From Roseiflexaceae bacterium (GTDB lineage Bacteria > Chloroflexota > Chloroflexia > Chloroflexales > Roseiflexaceae), in the NCBI GenBank assembly GCA_947462525.1, contig CANHPK010000080.1, forward strand, positions 1-6,962: DNA of 6,962 nucleotides, in the 5' to 3' direction. Below are positions 4,817-6,962 of this stretch, in pieces. Numbering within the stretch: position 1 is the first letter of the stretch; every line of letters begins with the position of its first letter. The notes under the pieces are model-generated. The model did no database searches. It was not told where the DNA came from and was given only the letters and a program-made list of their open reading frames with translations. The position numbers were made by a program, and so were the translations under genes.

Positions 4817-6962
4817 CAAAGAAGTGGGTATACCTCTTCACCGAGGCTAATTCCACCATGCGTGAACTGCTTGGTGGCAAGGGTGCTGGAATGGGCGAAA
4901 TGACCCGCACCGGCGTTCCCGTCCCGCCAGGATTCACCATTACCACCGAAGCCTGCAATGCCTACTACGAATTCGGCAAAAAAATGCCAGAAGGCTTGTG
5001 GGACCAGGCACGCGAAGCGTTGAAAGATGTCGAAGCAAAGTCCGGCAAGAAGTTCGGCGATGCACGCAATCCTCTGCTTGTGTCGGTTCGTTCCGGCGCG
5101 CGTGAGTCCATGCCCGGCATGATGGACACGGTGTTGAATCTTGGATTGAATGCCGAAACACTCAAAGGTTTGGCAGACCAGACCGGCAATCCACGGTTTG
5201 CTGCTGACGCATATCGCCGCTTTGTCCAATTGTTCGGCAAAATCGTGTTGGGCGTTGACGGCGAAAAGCTCGAACACGTGATGAATCACGCCAAGGGTAA
5301 GAACCGCGCCGACACCGACCTCAGCGCACAAGAACTGACCGACATTGCCAATGAGTTCAAGAAGCTCATTAAGGCAGACACCGGCAACGACTTCCCCGAA
5401 GATCCCAATAAGCAGCTGGAAATGGCCATTATGGCCGTGTTCAACTCGTGGATGGGTCGCCGTGCCATCGACTATCGCCGCATCGAAAAGATTCCCGATA
5501 ACATCGGCACCGGTGTGAACGTGCAAGCCATGGTGTTCGGCAACATGGGTGATGACAGCGCCACCGGCGTCGCATTTACCCGTAACCCCGCCACTGGCGA
5601 AAACGACATGTTCGGCGAGTACCTGATCAATGCCCAAGGCGAAGACGTTGTTGCAGGTATCCGTACCCCAAAGCCCATCGAACAAATGGCACAAGAGTTG
5701 CCGAAGTCCCACAAGGAATTCCTCGAGATTGCGCACAAGCTCGAAGCACATTACAAAGACGTCCAAGACGTTGAGTTCACCATCGAGCGTGGCAAATTGT
5801 GGATGTTGCAGACCCGCAACGGCAAACGCACCGGCATGGCCGCAGTACGCATTGCGGTGGACTTGGTCGAAGAAGGCGTCATCGACAAGAAGACCGCCCT
5901 TGGCCGTGTCAAACCCGAGATGCTCAATCAGTTCTTGTTCCCCATTGTCGATGGCAAGACTGCGGCAGTGACGCCGAAGTTGGCCACTGGCTTGGCAGCC
6001 GGCCCTGGCGCAGCCAGCGGCAAGGTCTGCTTTGACCCGGATCGTGCTGCAGAGTGGGCCGAAAAGGGCGAAACGGTCATTTTGGTACGTACCGAAACCG
6101 CTCCCGAAGACTTCCACGGCATGGTCGCATCAGCAGCCATCTTGACCGCACGCGGTGGTCTGACCAGTCATGCCGCAGTGGTTGCTCGTCAAATGGGCAA
6201 GTGCTGCGTCTGTGGTTGTGGCGACATCGACATCGACTACAAAAAGGGCATCTTCACCGCAGGTGACGTGGTCGTCAAGGAAGGTGATTTCATCACCGTC
6301 GACGGGCACAGTGGCACGGTATACAACGGTCAAATCAAGACCAGCGAGTCCGAAGTCATTCAGGTCATCCGTGGCACGTTGAAGCCCGAACAGTCCAAGC
6401 TGTACGGGTACTTCTTCAAGTTCCTCAGCTGGGCGGATGAAGTTCGCACGATGGGCGTGCGCGCAAATGCAGACACCCCAACCGACGCCCGGATTGCACG
6501 CATGTTCGGTGCACAGGGTATCGGTTTGTGCCGCACCGAGCACATGTTCTTCGAAGGCGACCGCATCGATGCCATTCGGCAGATGATTGTGGCATCGACG
6601 GTCGAAGAGCGCAAAGCGGCTTTGGCCAAGGTCGAACCATTGCAGCAGGCAGACTTCGAAGGTCTGTTCACCGAGATGGACGGCTTCCCGGTCACCATTC
6701 GTACCCTCGACCCACCATTGCACGAATTCTTGCCACATGGTGAAGCCGAAATCGAAGCGTTGGCCAAGAAGATGGGCATTTCGTATGCACTCCTCAAGGG
6801 CAAAATCGAAGGTATGCACGAATCGAACCCAATGCTCGGCTTCCGCGGTTGCCGCTTGGGCATCGAATATCCCGAAATCACCGAGATGCAGGCACGGGCT
6901 ATCTTCCGCGCTGTCGTGGCCGTCAAAAAGCGCGGCATCACGGTGTTGCCTGAGGTCATGAT
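4813..6962 (+). CDS. ppdK: Pyruvate, phosphate dikinase (partial, 3' end outside window)
   Basis: This cytoplasmic enzyme interconverts pyruvate, ATP and phosphate with phosphoenolpyruvate, AMP and pyrophosphate, linking glycolysis and gluconeogenesis. The window holds 716 codons of an expected 880-890. The N-terminal ATP-grasp domain shows LLGGKGAGMGEMT (Lys23), SVRSGARESMPGMMDTVLN (Arg93) and VEFTIERGKLWMLQTRNGKR (Glu321, Gln333, Arg335). The swivelling domain has GGLTSHAAVVAR with catalytic His453 and Thr451, the residue that regulatory kinases phosphorylate in plant enzymes. The PEP/pyruvate barrel has GLCRTEHMFF (Arg574), TIRTLDPPLHEFLP (Arg630) and NPMLGFRGCRLGIEYPEI. TSH before AAVVAR, with MGKCCVCGCGDI after it, favours dikinase over PEP synthase, whose motif is usually TCHAAIIAR. 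The catalytic cysteine and metal-binding residues near the C-terminus are beyond the edge. The linker at about 515-535 is longer than in the Clostridium symbiosum enzyme. Codon use resembles the substrate-binding protein gene, suggesting high expression. No PPDK regulatory protein gene is in view. Confidence 0.97.
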   Translation, partial: MTKKWVYLFTEANSTMRELLGGKGAGMGEMTRTGVPVPPGFTITTEACNAYYEFGKKMPEGLWDQAREALKDVEAKSGKKFGDARNPLLVSVRSGARESMPGMMDTVLNLGLNAETLKGLADQTGNPRFAADAYRRFVQLFGKIVLGVDGEKLEHVMNHAKGKNRADTDLSAQELTDIANEFKKLIKADTGNDFPEDPNKQLEMAIMAVFNSWMGRRAIDYRRIEKIPDNIGTGVNVQAMVFGNMGDDSATGVAFTRNPATGENDMFGEYLINAQGEDVVAGIRTPKPIEQMAQELPKSHKEFLEIAHKLEAHYKDVQDVEFTIERGKLWMLQTRNGKRTGMAAVRIAVDLVEEGVIDKKTALGRVKPEMLNQFLFPIVDGKTAAVTPKLATGLAAGPGAASGKVCFDPDRAAEWAEKGETVILVRTETAPEDFHGMVASAAILTARGGLTSHAAVVARQMGKCCVCGCGDIDIDYKKGIFTAGDVVVKEGDFITVDGHSGTVYNGQIKTSESEVIQVIRGTLKPEQSKLYGYFFKFLSWADEVRTMGVRANADTPTDARIARMFGAQGIGLCRTEHMFFEGDRIDAIRQMIVASTVEERKAALAKVEPLQQADFEGLFTEMDGFPVTIRTLDPPLHEFLPHGEAEIEALAKKMGISYALLKGKIEGMHESNPMLGFRGCRLGIEYPEITEMQARAIFRAVVAVKKRGITVLPEVM

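Noticed and set aside
4642..6117. A 491-codon open frame on the minus strand opposite the dikinase gene
   Set aside because: It is the mirror of a well-conserved plus-strand enzyme with biased codon use, which leaves the opposite strand free of stops. The translation is rich in Cys, His and Phe, shows no domain I recognise, and its start has no supporting context.
6130..6819. A 229-codon open frame on the minus strand, also opposite the dikinase gene
   Set aside because: It has the same cause as the longer antisense frame. The plus strand here carries unmistakable dikinase motifs (GLCRTEHMFF, LDPPLHEFLP).

Overview
The window looks like an ordinary chromosomal stretch of a free-living bacterium. 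A member of the Chloroflexota is the best guess, but this is only an inference. It rests on the lipoprotein with a long Ala/Pro/Thr-rich linker after the lipobox cysteine (common in Chloroflexota solute-binding proteins), the moderately GC-rich sequence with frequent TTG leucine codons, and the GTG starts. All five confident genes are on the + strand. No RNA gene, insertion sequence, CRISPR array or phage gene is visible.

Region 1 (1-1904) holds a complete gene for a secreted lipoprotein, the substrate-binding subunit of a family 5 (peptide/nickel/oligosaccharide type) ABC importer. It ends at a textbook intrinsic terminator with a 12-bp perfect stem and six T's. No permease or ATPase gene follows, so the transporter partners lie upstream or elsewhere.

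Region 2 (about 1920-4631) is a tight three-gene unit. Two tandem histidine-phosphatase genes are clear duplicates of each other, and they are followed by a flavoprotein of the monoamine oxidase family. Both internal junctions are 4-base GTGA overlaps, with the TGA stop inside the next GTG start context, so translation is probably coupled. The flavoprotein keeps the FAD-binding motifs of the monoamine oxidase family. It has lost the active-site lysine, the flavin-linking cysteine and both aromatic-cage tyrosines, so its reaction is probably not a classical amine oxidation. The shared substrate, if there is one, cannot be read from the sequence.

Region 3 (4632-4812) is a 181-base intergenic region with no obvious terminator. 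It has a possible promoter with an overlapping inverted repeat, a second short palindrome, and a 29-codon reading frame that overlaps the next start by ATGA.

Region 4 (4813 to the right edge) is the first 716 codons of pyruvate, phosphate dikinase, which interconverts pyruvate and phosphoenolpyruvate. The ATP-grasp and phosphohistidine domains are complete. The PEP/pyruvate barrel is cut by the window edge. The linker between the last two domains is about 15 residues longer than in the Clostridium symbiosum enzyme.

I found no strong case for a wholly new system. The most unusual item is the phosphatase-phosphatase-atypical flavoprotein cassette.
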